A stretch of 44,024 bases of DNA from Streptomyces albicerus (GCF_008905045.1 NZ_VWMY01000077.1:1-44024); one strand, 5' to 3'; positions 24,705 to 32,980 are shown, counted from the first letter of the stretch. Notes: generated from the sequence alone by a model not told the origin. Numbers and translations: made by a program.

Positions 24705-24749
24705 TGTCCGCGCACTCCCGCGTACCCGAGGGCTCTTCGATACCCGCGT

Positions 24750-24787
24750 CTGCCCGTGCCCCGACTCTCTGCCCGTGCCCCGGCTCA
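24750..24787. repeat. 19-bp tandem repeat before a GNAT gene
   Basis: Two adjacent copies of CTGCCCGTGCCCCG(A/G)CTC plus one base (24750-24768 and 24769-24787), just upstream of the -10 box of the next gene. Confidence 0.7.
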
Positions 24788-24803
24788 TCGGGCAGCCAAC
24801 GGC

Positions 24804-24809
24804 TAGCGT
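24804..24809 (+). promoter_or_regulatory. -10 box TAGCGT, leaderless GNAT start
   Basis: TAGCGT-N6-ATG, the same hexamer and spacing as before the flavin reductase gene. Confidence 0.5.
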
Positions 24810-24815
24810 GCGCCC

Positions 24816-25328
24816 ATGCTTCTCGAACCCCTCGTCCCCGTCGACGGCGCCCTCCCGGGCGAGCTGCTCACCGAACTCACCGCCCTCTACGCCTCGAACC
24901 ACGAGTTCTACGCGCTCAGCGGTGACTTCCCGGACCCCGACGACATCCGCCCGGAGCAGGTCGCCACCGCTCTCGCCGACGAGTTCGTCAACCCGGACGT
25001 GGAGGTGCTGCTCGCACGGAGTGCCGGGCGGCTGGTCGGGATGGCGATCACGCTCGCGCACCACCCGGATCCGGCCGATCCGGACCCGTGGATCGGCCTG
25101 CTCCTTGTGGACGCGAGCGAGCAACGCAAGGGATACGGGCGGGAGCTGGCGACACACGTCGAGGAGCGCTTCCACAAGGCAGGAAGGCACGCCGTACGCC
25201 TGGCCGCCCTCGACAACAACCCCAAGGCCCTCGCCTTCTGGACCGCTCTCGGGTACGAGGCCATCCGGCACCGCAAGGATCGTCAGCTGGGGCGCCCCTG
25301 CGCGGTGTTGCGCAAGGTATTGAGATAA
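24816..25328 (+). CDS. GNAT family N-acetyltransferase
   Basis: A 170-residue acetyl-CoA-dependent transferase. Motif A is LLVDASEQRKGYGRELATHVEERF (QRKGYG binds the CoA pyrophosphate), and the C-terminal NNPKALAFWTALGYE is the usual motif B. The acceptor is unknown. The N-terminal part (ELTALYASNHEFYALSGDFPDPD) is typical of a common Streptomyces subgroup. Stands alone and is probably translated from a leaderless mRNA. Confidence 0.85.
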   Translation: MLLEPLVPVDGALPGELLTELTALYASNHEFYALSGDFPDPDDIRPEQVATALADEFVNPDVEVLLARSAGRLVGMAITLAHHPDPADPDPWIGLLLVDASEQRKGYGRELATHVEERFHKAGRHAVRLAALDNNPKALAFWTALGYEAIRHRKDRQLGRPCAVLRKVLR

Positions 25329-25399
25329 CCAGGGCGTACTGAGATACCAGGGCCGACTCCGCCGAAGGCGACGACCTGGTGCGCGCGCCGGCGGAGCGC

Positions 25400-26803
25400 T
25401 CAGGACTCCCCCGGCTTCCCTTCCCCGTACAGCCAGTCCTCCCAGATCTCCGAGAAGTCCTCGTCCGGCGCCTTCCCCTCCACGTATGCCGTGAAGTCGT
25501 CCGTGTCCGCGTTGCCGTGGCGGTGGGCGGCGGCCCAGCCCTGGACGATGTCGTAGAAAGCATCGTCGCCGACCGTCTCGCGGATCTTGTGGAGGACCAT
25601 GGCGCCCCGCTCGTACACCGGGCTGTCGGAGATGTGCGCGGCGCTCGGCGGCTTCGCGGGCGGAAAGGCCCAGACGGCGTCGCTGTCCTCCCGGCTGTCG
25701 AAGTAGTCGTCTTCATACAGAGCATCGAAGACGTCCTGGGCCGTGTCGCCGCCGTGGTCCTCCTGCCACAGCCACTCCGCGTACGTCGCGAAGCCCTCGT
25801 TGAGCCACATGTCGCGCCACGACTTGGGAGTGACGGAGTTCCCGTACCACTGGTGGACCAGTTCGTGGACCAGGAGGTCGGTGCCGGGGGCGCCGGGGAA
25901 GACGGGCCGGTTCTGGGTCTCCAGGGCGTACCCCGCGTCGTCCTCGCGATCGACGATGGCGCCGGTCGAGGAGAAGGGGTACGGGCCGAAGTTGAGCTCC
26001 GCCCACTCCACGATGTCGGGGATTCGGGCCAGCACCTCGGCACTTGCCCTCGCCTGCTCCGGGTCGACGGCCACGTACACCGGCAGCCCGTCCGCGGTCT
26101 TCGAGCGACGCGTCTCGTACTTCCCGACCGCGACCGTCGCCACATACGACGCCATCGGCTCGCCGACATGCCAGTCGAACTCGGAACGCCCCCGCCGCGT
26201 CACCTCCCCCCTCAACTCCCCGTTCGACACGGCCTTCAGCCCCTCGGGCACGGTGATCGTGATGTCGTACGTCGCCTTGTCGCTCGGGTGGTGATTGCCG
26301 GGAAACCACGCCATCGACCCGGTGGGCTCGCCGAGTGCGAGGGCCCCGTCCGCCGTCCGCAGCCAGCCCTCCTCCGAATCGTCCGGATCGGTGATCGTCT
26401 CGGGAGCACCGGAGTAACGGACGACCGTGGTGAACCTCGCGCCCTTGTCGAGGTCGTCATGCGGACGGACGGTCAGCTCCTGACCACTGCGATTGAAGCG
26501 CGCAGCCTTCCCCTCGACCTCGACCGAGCTGACGTCCATCCCCTTGAGATCGAGGTTGAACGCACTGAGATCCTGCTCAGCCCGCGCCGCCACCTCCGCC
26601 TTCCCCATCAGCCGACGCGCCCCAGGGTCGTAGCCGAGGGTCAGCCCGTAATGCGTGACGTCGTATCCCCCGTTCCCCGACTTCGGGAAATACGGGTCCC
26701 GCACCCCGGACGCCCCGGCGCTCCCCCGCACCCCGCCGTCGCACGCTGTGAGGGCGAACACGAGCAGGACAGCGACAGGCACAACAGTCACAGATCGGGG
26801 CAC
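25400..26803 (-). CDS. M1 family zinc metallopeptidase lipoprotein
   Basis: An extracellular aminopeptidase of 467 residues. HELVHQWYGNSV (313-317) and NEGFATYAEW (Glu 336) give HExxH-x18-E, the full zinc site of M1. The exopeptidase signature is YALETQNRP in place of GAMEN. The N-terminus is a short basic signal with a lipobox (FALTAC), so it is membrane-anchored outside. I prefer the GTG at 26803: it has AGGA 8 nt upstream and TAGGAT at -13, whereas ATGs at 26833 and 26851 lack a good ribosome site. At about half the size of PepN it lacks the large C-terminal helical domain, as usual for short actinobacterial M1 enzymes. Confidence 0.88.
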   Translation of the reverse strand: MPRSVTVVPVAVLLVFALTACDGGVRGSAGASGVRDPYFPKSGNGGYDVTHYGLTLGYDPGARRLMGKAEVAARAEQDLSAFNLDLKGMDVSSVEVEGKAARFNRSGQELTVRPHDDLDKGARFTTVVRYSGAPETITDPDDSEEGWLRTADGALALGEPTGSMAWFPGNHHPSDKATYDITITVPEGLKAVSNGELRGEVTRRGRSEFDWHVGEPMASYVATVAVGKYETRRSKTADGLPVYVAVDPEQARASAEVLARIPDIVEWAELNFGPYPFSSTGAIVDREDDAGYALETQNRPVFPGAPGTDLLVHELVHQWYGNSVTPKSWRDMWLNEGFATYAEWLWQEDHGGDTAQDVFDALYEDDYFDSREDSDAVWAFPPAKPPSAAHISDSPVYERGAMVLHKIRETVGDDAFYDIVQGWAAAHRHGNADTDDFTAYVEGKAPDEDFSEIWEDWLYGEGKPGES

Positions 26804-26810
26804 GCTGGTG

Positions 26811-26816
26811 ATCCTA
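26811..26816 (-). promoter_or_regulatory. -10 box TAGGAT before the M1 peptidase start
   Basis: TAGGAT-N7-GTG on the minus strand. The AGGA inside could serve instead as a ribosome site, so leaderless translation is only one reading. Confidence 0.4.
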
Positions 26817-26840
26817 AAACGACGTGACACCATCACCCAC

Positions 26841-27341
26841 GTGCTCGACATCGGCTACGCCCTCTCCTCCCGCTTCCCGGACCCCCCGCAGACCGACTAC
26901 CGCCGCGCGGACGTCCACGCGCTGCGGCACGACCTGTTCTGCGGGGACGTGTATCTCGCCGACACGAAGGCGGACCGCGAGTTGTCCACAGCCTGGGGAT
27001 GGGTGCCCGTACTCGACTTCGCGTGGGCCCTGTGCGACATCGTCGAGCAACTCGACAAGGACCCCCTCGGCAGCCGCGCCGCCCGCCCCCAGCACGCCGA
27101 ACTGGACTTCACCGAGTCCACCGACCGCATGCTCTTCGAGCGCCGCTTCGGCTGGGTCGACATCGAAGCGGAGTGGCTGCCGCCGGCCGAACCACCCCTG
27201 ACCTTCTCCCACTCCGAACTCCGCCGCGAGTCCCGCGACTTCCTCCACGACCTCCTGGCCGACCTGACCGACCTCCACGAGACGCTCCGCGAAAACCCAG
27301 CAATCTGGACCCTCGAGGCCCGCTTCCCCCGGCTGCCCTGA
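26841..27341 (+). CDS. Conserved hypothetical protein, unidentified
   Basis: About 166 residues from the GTG at 26841 (VLDIGYALSSRFPDPPQ); GTG at 26808 is an alternative. I do not recognise the family. It is acidic, rich in Trp and aromatic residues (GWVPVLDFAWALCDIVEQL, RRFGWVDIEAEWLPP), with a helical, charged C-terminus and no signal or membrane segment. Codon bias is that of a real gene. Its start faces the M1 peptidase start only about 37 bp away, so each promoter must lie within the other's coding region or leader. Confidence 0.65.
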   Translation: MLDIGYALSSRFPDPPQTDYRRADVHALRHDLFCGDVYLADTKADRELSTAWGWVPVLDFAWALCDIVEQLDKDPLGSRAARPQHAELDFTESTDRMLFERRFGWVDIEAEWLPPAEPPLTFSHSELRRESRDFLHDLLADLTDLHETLRENPAIWTLEARFPRLP

Positions 27342-27348
27342 CCATGCC

Positions 27349-27416
27349 CGGCGCCCCCAGACCCCGCATCGGCCTGAACGCCTCGTCCTAAATCACCGGA
27401 CGGGCTGGAGATGCCT
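27349..27416 (-). repeat. Abundant Streptomyces intergenic repeat
   Basis: Minus strand reads TCCAGCCCGTCCGG, then a TTTAGGACGAGG block and GTTCAGGCCGATG. I recognise this series as a very common intergenic repeat of Streptomyces (usual form CCGTCCGGCG-TTTGAGGACGAGG). It begins 7 bp after the hypothetical gene. Confidence 0.6.
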
Positions 27417-27549
27417 GCACTGGGCCCGCCGAAGGCCACGGAAGTGGGTCCCGGAACCCCAAATGTGAACGCGAGAGCCCAGGCATGAGCCACCGGGCCG
27501 CGGCGGCGGACAGCTGAAGAAACGCACCCGCAGCCGCCCACCCACGGGA

Positions 27550-27664
27550 GGGGCCGTGCCGGTACGTCGCAGTCCGCCACGTAGAGCTCCTCCAGGAAAC
27601 GTCACCCTCCAAAACCACAGCCGGATACCCGGTGGTGGCGGACTCGACGTACCGGCACGGCCCC
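27550..27664. repeat. Long inverted repeat forming a 30-bp hairpin in a gene-free region
   Basis: Left arm 27550-27580 and right arm 27635-27664 are complementary over 30 bp with one extra C on the left; the loop is 54 nt. The arms start GGGGCCGTGCCGGTACGTCG. A second, weaker pairing (ATGCCTG near 27413 with CAGGCAT near 27480) lies upstream. The whole 27342-27737 gap has no gene that I can support: its frames lack family resemblance and differ in codon bias. Confidence 0.8.
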
Positions 27665-27737
27665 GCCCCCCAAGACGGCAGGCGAACCACCCACAGGCGG
27701 CCGCCAAAAAGCGCACCCTCGCCCACCTCGCCCCACC

Positions 27738-28415
27738 TCACTCCCCCAGCCCCACCACCCGCACCCCCATCTCCGCCGCAAACACCCCCGCCAGATCCAA
27801 CAACTGAGTCGGACTGATCACCGCCCCCGACAACCGATCAACCCCCCGAGCGATGTCGACCTCCGCCGCCCTCCGCAGATCGACATCCACCAACGACACC
27901 CCACTGAAGTCCGCCCTCTTCAGCACGCAGTCCACAAACTCCACCCGCTCCAGCCGAGCACCCCCGAAGTCCGGCTCGACGAGCACGCACCCCTCGAACA
28001 CCACGTCCCTCAGCCGAGCCTCCCGCAGATTCAGATAGTCGATCTTCCCCCCACGAACAACCACCCGCTCCAGCACGGCCCCATGCACCTGCACCCCACC
28101 CAGCCGCGCATCGACCAACTCCACATCCCGGAGCGTCGCCGAGCCGAGATCGGTGCCAACCCCCCGTATCCCGGTGAGCACAGAATCCAGCACGCGCGCC
28201 CGATGCAGCCGCGTCTCATCCACCGCGCACCCCGTCAGCGCACAGTCCATGAACCGCGCACCCCCACCGTCCTGCCCCACAAAATCCACGTCACTGAACT
28301 GCAGCCCGTCGTAATCCCCGTCCGGCTCCAGCTCACCGCCCCCGTACGGCACAAGCGGCGGCAACCGCACCTCAGGCCGCCGCGCCCCCTTCACCCCTAC
28401 TGCTCTGCTCGCCAT
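27738..28415 (-). CDS. Pentapeptide-repeat protein
   Basis: A 225-residue cytosolic protein whose middle is built of A(D/N)LxX-like repeats: LRDVELVDARLGGVQVHGAVLERV, YLNLREARLRDVVFEGCVLVEPDFGGARLERVEFVDCVLKRADF. Such repeats fold into a right-handed quadrilateral beta-helix. Some members mimic DNA and shield gyrase from quinolones, but most have no known role and none can be assigned here. The C-terminal SPTQLLDLAGVFAAEMGV is common in Streptomyces homologs. ATG at 28415 with AGGA 8 nt upstream is preferred to 28490. Confidence 0.85.
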   Translation of the reverse strand: MASRAVGVKGARRPEVRLPPLVPYGGGELEPDGDYDGLQFSDVDFVGQDGGGARFMDCALTGCAVDETRLHRARVLDSVLTGIRGVGTDLGSATLRDVELVDARLGGVQVHGAVLERVVVRGGKIDYLNLREARLRDVVFEGCVLVEPDFGGARLERVEFVDCVLKRADFSGVSLVDVDLRRAAEVDIARGVDRLSGAVISPTQLLDLAGVFAAEMGVRVVGLGE

Positions 28416-28586
28416 GCCCCCCATCCTGCACCCCACCACTGACAACCCATCGACAACCCATCTGACCAGCCAAAACTCCCTCCATGTCACATTCCGAGGC
28501 CCTCAAAGAGTCATAGAGGAAAACCAACGGAACACAGGCACCCAGAACACCGAACGCAGGCCCGGAGCAGAGGGAGACCCAAAGCC

Positions 28587-29759
28587 ATGCACCGCATCAC
28601 CGTCGTCGGCGGCGGCTTCGCCGGCCTCACCGCGGCCATCACCGCCGCCGAAGCAGGCGCCAAGGTCACCGTGTACGAGGCCCACCACACCCTCGGCGGC
28701 CGCGCCCGCACCGCCGAGGGCCCGTACAAGACGAACGAGGGCCCGCACGCCCTCTACAAAGGCGGCCCCCACTGGACCTGGCTCAAGCAACGCGACCTGA
28801 TCGGCGAACTCGCCCCGCTCCCACCCCTGGAAGCCGCCCGCCTCCGCCTCCGCCACAAGGGCACCCTGCGCCGCACCCCACCCTTCGCCATGCTCAAACT
28901 CCTGCGCCGTACGCCCGAACAGGCGCCCGTGGACAAGGACTTCATGACCTGGGCGACGGACATCGCCGGAGAGGAGGGCGCCATCGCGGCAGCCCACTAC
29001 TCCGCCGTCGCCCTCTTCCACCACGACCCGGGCACCCTCTCCGCGGCCTTCGTACAGGAACGCCTGCGCCGCGCCACGAAGCTCCCGCCGGAGGCGCACT
29101 ACCCGCGCGGCGGGTGGGCCAGCGTCATCGACAGGATGGCGGCCCGCGCCTGGAACCTGGGCGTACGCGTCGAAACGCTCGCCCGAGTGGACACGCTCCC
29201 GGACGACCACGGCCCGGTCATCGTGGCCACCTCCCTCGACGCGGCCCGCCTCCTCCTCAAGGACAGCTCACTGACCTGGACAAGCGGCCGTACGGCCCTG
29301 ATCGACCTGGCCGTCCGTACGCGCAGGGGCGACGCGTTCGCCGTCTCCGACCTGGACGCGCCGGGCTGGATCGAGCGGTTCACGGCCCAGGACCGCTCCC
29401 TCGCCCCGGCCGGCGAGCAGCTCATCCAGGGCCAGATCCCGATCGCACCCCGCGAGTCCCGGGCGGACGGCATCGCCCGCGCCGAGCACCTGCTCGACCT
29501 CGCCTTCGCGGGCTGGCGCGACCGCGTCACCTACCGCCGCGAGGCGCTCGCGAACGGCCGCACCGGCGCCGTCGACCTCCCCGGCACGAGCTGGCGCGAC
29601 CGCCCACGCGTCGACCGGGGTGACGGCGTGTACCTCGCGGGCGACCAGGTGGCGGCCCCCGGCGTGCTCTCCGAGGTGTCCTTCAACAGCGCGCTGGAAG
29701 CGGTGTCCCTGGCACTGAACATCCGCAGCAGGGCGGGCCTTGACCTCAAGCAGGCTTGA
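28587..29759 (+). CDS. FAD-dependent amine oxidase/phytoene desaturase-like oxidoreductase
   Basis: A 390-residue flavoprotein. The N-terminal Rossmann motif ITVVGGGFAGLTAAITAAEAGAKVTVYEA with GGRARTAEGPY binds FAD, and the C-terminal GDGVYLAGDQVAAPGVLSEVSFNSALEA closes the flavin site. The overall plan is that of the NAD(P)-binding/phytoene desaturase-like group. No carotenoid genes lie nearby, so the substrate is open. GGAGAC precedes the ATG. The next gene starts after a block of tandem repeats. Confidence 0.82.
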   Translation: MHRITVVGGGFAGLTAAITAAEAGAKVTVYEAHHTLGGRARTAEGPYKTNEGPHALYKGGPHWTWLKQRDLIGELAPLPPLEAARLRLRHKGTLRRTPPFAMLKLLRRTPEQAPVDKDFMTWATDIAGEEGAIAAAHYSAVALFHHDPGTLSAAFVQERLRRATKLPPEAHYPRGGWASVIDRMAARAWNLGVRVETLARVDTLPDDHGPVIVATSLDAARLLLKDSSLTWTSGRTALIDLAVRTRRGDAFAVSDLDAPGWIERFTAQDRSLAPAGEQLIQGQIPIAPRESRADGIARAEHLLDLAFAGWRDRVTYRREALANGRTGAVDLPGTSWRDRPRVDRGDGVYLAGDQVAAPGVLSEVSFNSALEAVSLALNIRSRAGLDLKQA

Positions 29760-29811
29760 GGTCGGAGGCTGGATTCCACCACAGCGAACCGAAACGCACC
29801 GCCGAACCGAT

Positions 29812-29922
29812 GAACCAGTAGCGGCACACAGAACTGACGGAACCAGAAGCGACCACACATCCGACGGAATCAGTAGCGGCACGCAGTACCGACGGAACCA
29901 GTGGCGGCACACAGAACCGATG
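29812..29922. repeat. Four tandem copies of a 28-bp repeat
   Basis: Units at 29812-29839, 29840-29866, 29867-29894 and 29895-29922, each beginning GA(A/T)CAG-like as GAACCAG and carrying AGCGGCACACAG and a CCGACG end. Half units flank both sides. The period is 28 bp with one 27-bp copy. It lies between the FAD oxidoreductase and the MDR gene, 24 bp before the MDR start codon. Confidence 0.9.
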
Positions 29923-29945
29923 AGAACCGATCGAGGAGCCCCGCC

Positions 29946-30938
29946 ATGCGCGCCATCCGCCTCCACGCCTTCGGCCCGGCCGAGAACCTCTCGTACGAGC
30001 CGGTCCAGGACCCCGAGCCGGCCCCCGGCCAGGTCCGTATCGCGGTCGCCGCGGCCGGCGTACACCTCCTCGACACCGCGATCCGGTCGGGCATCAAGGG
30101 CCCGCTCCCGGAGCTGCCCGCCCTGCCGACCGTCCCCGGCCGCGAGGTCGCCGGCACCGTCGAGTCCCTCGGCGAGGGCGTCGCCGACCTGTGGCTCGGC
30201 AAGCGCGTCGTGGCCCACCTGGGCTACAACCCCGGGGGTTACGCCGAACTGGCCGTCACGGACGTCGACCGCGTCCACGAGATCCCCGGCAACCTGGACT
30301 TCGCGCAGGCTGTCGCGATGATCGGCACGGGCCGTACGACGATGGGGATCCTCCAGTTCGCCGACCTCACCCCCGACTCCGTGGCCGTCATCCCCGCCGC
30401 AGCAGGCGGCATCGGCACTCTCCTCGTGCAGTACGCGAAACACGCGGGCGCCACGGTGATCGGCCTCGCGGGCGGCCCGGAGAAGGTGGCACGCGTCGAG
30501 AAGAACGGCGCCGACCTCGCCGTCGACTACAAGGACCCGAGCTGGCCGGACCAGGTCAGACGATTCCTCGGCGACCGGCCGGCCACGGTCGTCTTCGACG
30601 GCGTCGGCGGAGACACGGCCCGCGAAGCCGTCGCCCTGCTCGACAACGCCGGCGGCGAGCGCGGGAAGCACCTCGTCTTCGGCTGGTCCGGCGACGGCCT
30701 GCACGACGGCACTCCGTACCTGGTCGAGGGCATATCCCAGTCGGTCCTCGGCCCCGTGATGATGCAGAAGACGGGCGGCCCCAACCCCATCCGTACGCTG
30801 GAACTCCGGGCCCTCGCGGAGGCCGCCGAGGGCCGCCTCGTCCCAGCCGTCCAGCGCTTCCCGCTCACGGAGGCGGCGGCGGCGCACCGAGCGCTGGAGA
30901 GCCGGGGAACGATCGGCAAGGTGGTTCTGGAGCCGTGA
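29946..30938 (+). CDS. Quinone-reductase-like zinc-independent MDR dehydrogenase
   Basis: A 330-residue NADPH-dependent medium-chain oxidoreductase: AAAGGIGTLLVQYAKHAGATVIGL is the nucleotide site, and NPGGYAELAVTD and VVFDGVGGDTA follow the quinone oxidoreductase pattern. I see no zinc-ligand Cys set, so it should be of the zinc-free QOR class. Likely reduces quinones or enals; substrate unknown. ATG at 29946 has GAGGAG upstream. The TnpB element is inserted about 50 bp after the stop codon and leaves the gene intact. Confidence 0.87.
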   Translation: MRAIRLHAFGPAENLSYEPVQDPEPAPGQVRIAVAAAGVHLLDTAIRSGIKGPLPELPALPTVPGREVAGTVESLGEGVADLWLGKRVVAHLGYNPGGYAELAVTDVDRVHEIPGNLDFAQAVAMIGTGRTTMGILQFADLTPDSVAVIPAAAGGIGTLLVQYAKHAGATVIGLAGGPEKVARVEKNGADLAVDYKDPSWPDQVRRFLGDRPATVVFDGVGGDTAREAVALLDNAGGERGKHLVFGWSGDGLHDGTPYLVEGISQSVLGPVMMQKTGGPNPIRTLELRALAEAAEGRLVPAVQRFPLTEAAAAHRALESRGTIGKVVLEP

Positions 30939-31049
30939 GTTCGCAGGATTGCGTGACTTTCGCACACGTGGGGCGTTACACCAGGCGACTGATGAAACAG
31001 TCGTTCCCGACCAGGGCTGCTGTTCGCGCGAGAGGGAGGTCGAGCCGGA

Positions 31050-32237
31050 GTGGAGCTGCGTTACACGTTCCGCCTGGAGCCCGGTCCCGGTGCGCGGATG
31101 GCGCTGGCGAAAGTGTTCGGGTGTGCTCGGGTGGTGTGGAACGACGCCCTTACCGCACGCAAGGTCGCGCACGAACGGAAGCTGCCGTTCCCGAAGACCG
31201 GGCTGCTGTCGAAGCTGCTGATCACGCAGGCCAAGCGGACCGAGGAGCGGGCGTGGCTGGCCGATGTGTCAGTCGTGCCATTGCAGCAGGTGCTGCGGGA
31301 CCAGGACACGGCCTGGACGGCATTCTTCGGCTCACTCAAGGGCACCCGCAAAGGGCCGAAGATGAGCGAGCCGGTGTTCAAGTCCCGTAAGGACCACCGC
31401 CAGAGCGTGCGGTTCACCGCGAACGCTAAATGGAAGATCACGCCAGACGGAAAGCTCAGCCTCCCGAAGATCGGCACGATCCCAGTCCGCTGGTCTCGGC
31501 CGCTTCCCTCGGTCCCGTCCAGCGTCACCGTGATCAAGGATGCGGCCGGAAGGTACTTCGCCTCATTCGTCGTCACCACCAACCCGATCGAGGACTTGGT
31601 TGCCTCCCCCAGCGTCGAGGGTGATCAAAGCATTGATCTAGGGCTGACTCACTTCGCTGTCCTGGCCGACGGTTCGCGAGTGGCATCGCCGCGGTTTCTG
31701 CGACGGGCGGAGAAGAAGCTGAAGAAACGGCAGCGTGACCTGGACCGAAAACAGAAGGGCAGCAAGAACTGGAACAAGGCCCGACTGAAAGTGGCTCGCG
31801 CTCATGCGACCGTGGCCGATACGCGCAAGGACTTCCACCATCAGCTCTCCACCAAGCTGGTCCGTGAAAACCAAACGGTCACAGTGGAGACGCTGAACGT
31901 GAGAGGCCTCGCACGTGGCCGGTTGGCAAAGGCGGTCCACGACGCAGGCTGGGCGCAATTCACCGCAATGCTCGAGTACAAGGCGCGCAGATACGGCCGT
32001 GGCTTCACCCGCGTAGCCCACAACTTCCCTTCCAGTCAGCTGTGCTCAGCCTGCGGACACCGGGACGGACCCAAACCGCTGAAGATCCGTATCTGGACCT
32101 GCCCGGAGTGCGGCACAGTCCAGGACCGGGACTGGAATGCGGCCAAAAACACCCAGAACGAAGGCCGACGCATCCGCGCCGCGACCCAGCGAACCGCACC
32201 ACCCACCCCCGGGCCGGGGGCCCTCACCCCAGCGTGA
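31050..32237 (+). CDS. tnpB: TnpB RNA-guided nuclease of an IS605-family element
   Basis: A 395-residue TnpB, the ancestor group of Cas12. The split RuvC triad is intact: Asp196 in SIDLGLTHF, Glu280 in TVETLNVRGL and Asp361 in DRDWNAAKN. A zinc ribbon (CSACGHRDG, CPECG) lies between the last two. The N-terminal RYTFRLEPGPGARMALAKVFGCARVVWNDAL is the usual WED-like start. Start is GTG at 31050 with GAGGGAGG upstream. The C-terminus after NEGRRIRAA is short and disordered. Being full-length with all catalytic residues, it may still cut DNA using an omega-RNA from the right end. Codon use is somewhat less GC-biased than its neighbours, fitting transfer. Confidence 0.92.
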   Translation: MELRYTFRLEPGPGARMALAKVFGCARVVWNDALTARKVAHERKLPFPKTGLLSKLLITQAKRTEERAWLADVSVVPLQQVLRDQDTAWTAFFGSLKGTRKGPKMSEPVFKSRKDHRQSVRFTANAKWKITPDGKLSLPKIGTIPVRWSRPLPSVPSSVTVIKDAAGRYFASFVVTTNPIEDLVASPSVEGDQSIDLGLTHFAVLADGSRVASPRFLRRAEKKLKKRQRDLDRKQKGSKNWNKARLKVARAHATVADTRKDFHHQLSTKLVRENQTVTVETLNVRGLARGRLAKAVHDAGWAQFTAMLEYKARRYGRGFTRVAHNFPSSQLCSACGHRDGPKPLKIRIWTCPECGTVQDRDWNAAKNTQNEGRRIRAATQRTAPPTPGPGALTPA

Positions 32238-32380
32238 GGTAAACGCCTGTGGAGCGCACGTCAGACCCTGGTCGGCAATCAGGGCAGAGCGCGTCGAAGC
32301 AGGAACCCAACTCAAGCCCCACCGCCGCTCGGCGGAGGACAGGGAGGAATCTCCCGCCGCTTGGCGGGAGAGGGGGCCAA
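32238..32380 (+). ncRNA. Candidate omega-RNA (reRNA) at the right end of the TnpB element
   Basis: Downstream of tnpB the sequence folds as a series of hairpins: CCCTG...CAGGG near 32270-32285, CCGCC-GCTC-GGCGG at 32322-32335, and the terminal CTCCCGCC-GCTT-GGCGGGAG at 32351-32370. TnpB guides are made from exactly this part of such elements, and the guide would be the host sequence directly after the end, from about 32381 (ACGGTCGCCATCTGG). No gene fills the rest of the gap to 32497. Confidence 0.6.
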
Positions 32381-32497
32381 ACGGTCGCCATCTGGTGGAC
32401 CGCAGGGATCAGGCTGTTCACCGGACTCATCACGGGCGTGATGGTCACGGCGAAGGCGCCAAAGCACAACGTATCCGCAGACACGCCCATACTCGAA

Positions 32498-32974
32498 TCA
32501 GTGCCCTGACCCCAACCGCGCGAGCGCCCCGTCCGTCAGCCGGTACACCGTCCACTCGTCCTGCGGTCGCGCGCCCAGCGCCTCGTAGAAGTCGATCGAC
32601 GGCCGGTTCCAGTCGAGGACGGCCCACTCCAGCCGCTCGTACCCCCGCTCCACACAGATCCGCGCCAACTCCCGCAGCAGCGCCTTCCCGTACCCACCGC
32701 CGCGCGCAAGCGGCCGTACGTACAGGTCCTCCAGATAGATCCCGTGCACCCCGCGCCACGTGGAGAAGTTGAGGAACCACAGCGCGAACCCGACCGGTTC
32801 GCCCTCCGCGGACTCCGCGATGTGCGCGTAAGCGGCCGGCCGTTCCCCGAAGAGCGCCTCGCACAGCTGCTCCTCGGTGGCCCTGACCTCCTCCAACGCT
32901 TTCTCGTACTCGGCCAGTTCGCGGATCATGGAGTGGATCACGGGCACATCAGCGGGAGTTGCCGTACGAATCAT
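32498..32974 (-). CDS. GNAT N-acetyltransferase (diamine acetyltransferase-like)
   Basis: A 158-residue acetyltransferase. The start MIRTATPADVPVIHSMIRELAEYEK and the core LEDLYVRPLARGGGYGKALLREL (CoA loop GGGYGKA) with WAVLDWNRPSIDFYEALGA match the spermidine/spermine-type subgroup of GNATs, which acetylate polyamines or small amines. The true substrate is not shown. The ATG follows TAGCCT by 6 nt, suggesting a leaderless message. Confidence 0.86.
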   Translation of the reverse strand: MIRTATPADVPVIHSMIRELAEYEKALEEVRATEEQLCEALFGERPAAYAHIAESAEGEPVGFALWFLNFSTWRGVHGIYLEDLYVRPLARGGGYGKALLRELARICVERGYERLEWAVLDWNRPSIDFYEALGARPQDEWTVYRLTDGALARLGSGH

Positions 32975-32980
32975 GCGGGC

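Larger units (their letters stand above)
30986..32380 (+). mobile_element. IS200/IS605-family element carrying only tnpB (IS1341-like)
   Basis: A TnpB gene is bracketed by subterminal hairpins: CGACTG-ATGAAA-CAGTCG at 30986-31003 on the left and CTCCCGCC-GCTT-GGCGGGAG at 32351-32370 on the right, the latter followed by AGGGGGCCAA. There are no inverted terminal repeats or target duplications, as expected for this family. No Y1 transposase (TnpA) gene is present, so movement would need a TnpA in trans. Exact ends are not certain. Confidence 0.8.

Noticed and set aside
27388..27741. Open frame of 117 codons on the minus strand in the gene-free block
   Set aside because: Runs through a known repeat and the long inverted repeat, has poor codon bias and resembles nothing I recognise.
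29812..29922. Possible CRISPR array
   Set aside because: The 28-bp units are directly adjacent without spacers and no cas genes are near.
32249..32509. Open frames on both strands across the right end of the TnpB element
   Set aside because: They bridge the omega-RNA hairpins and host flank; no ribosome site and no family match.
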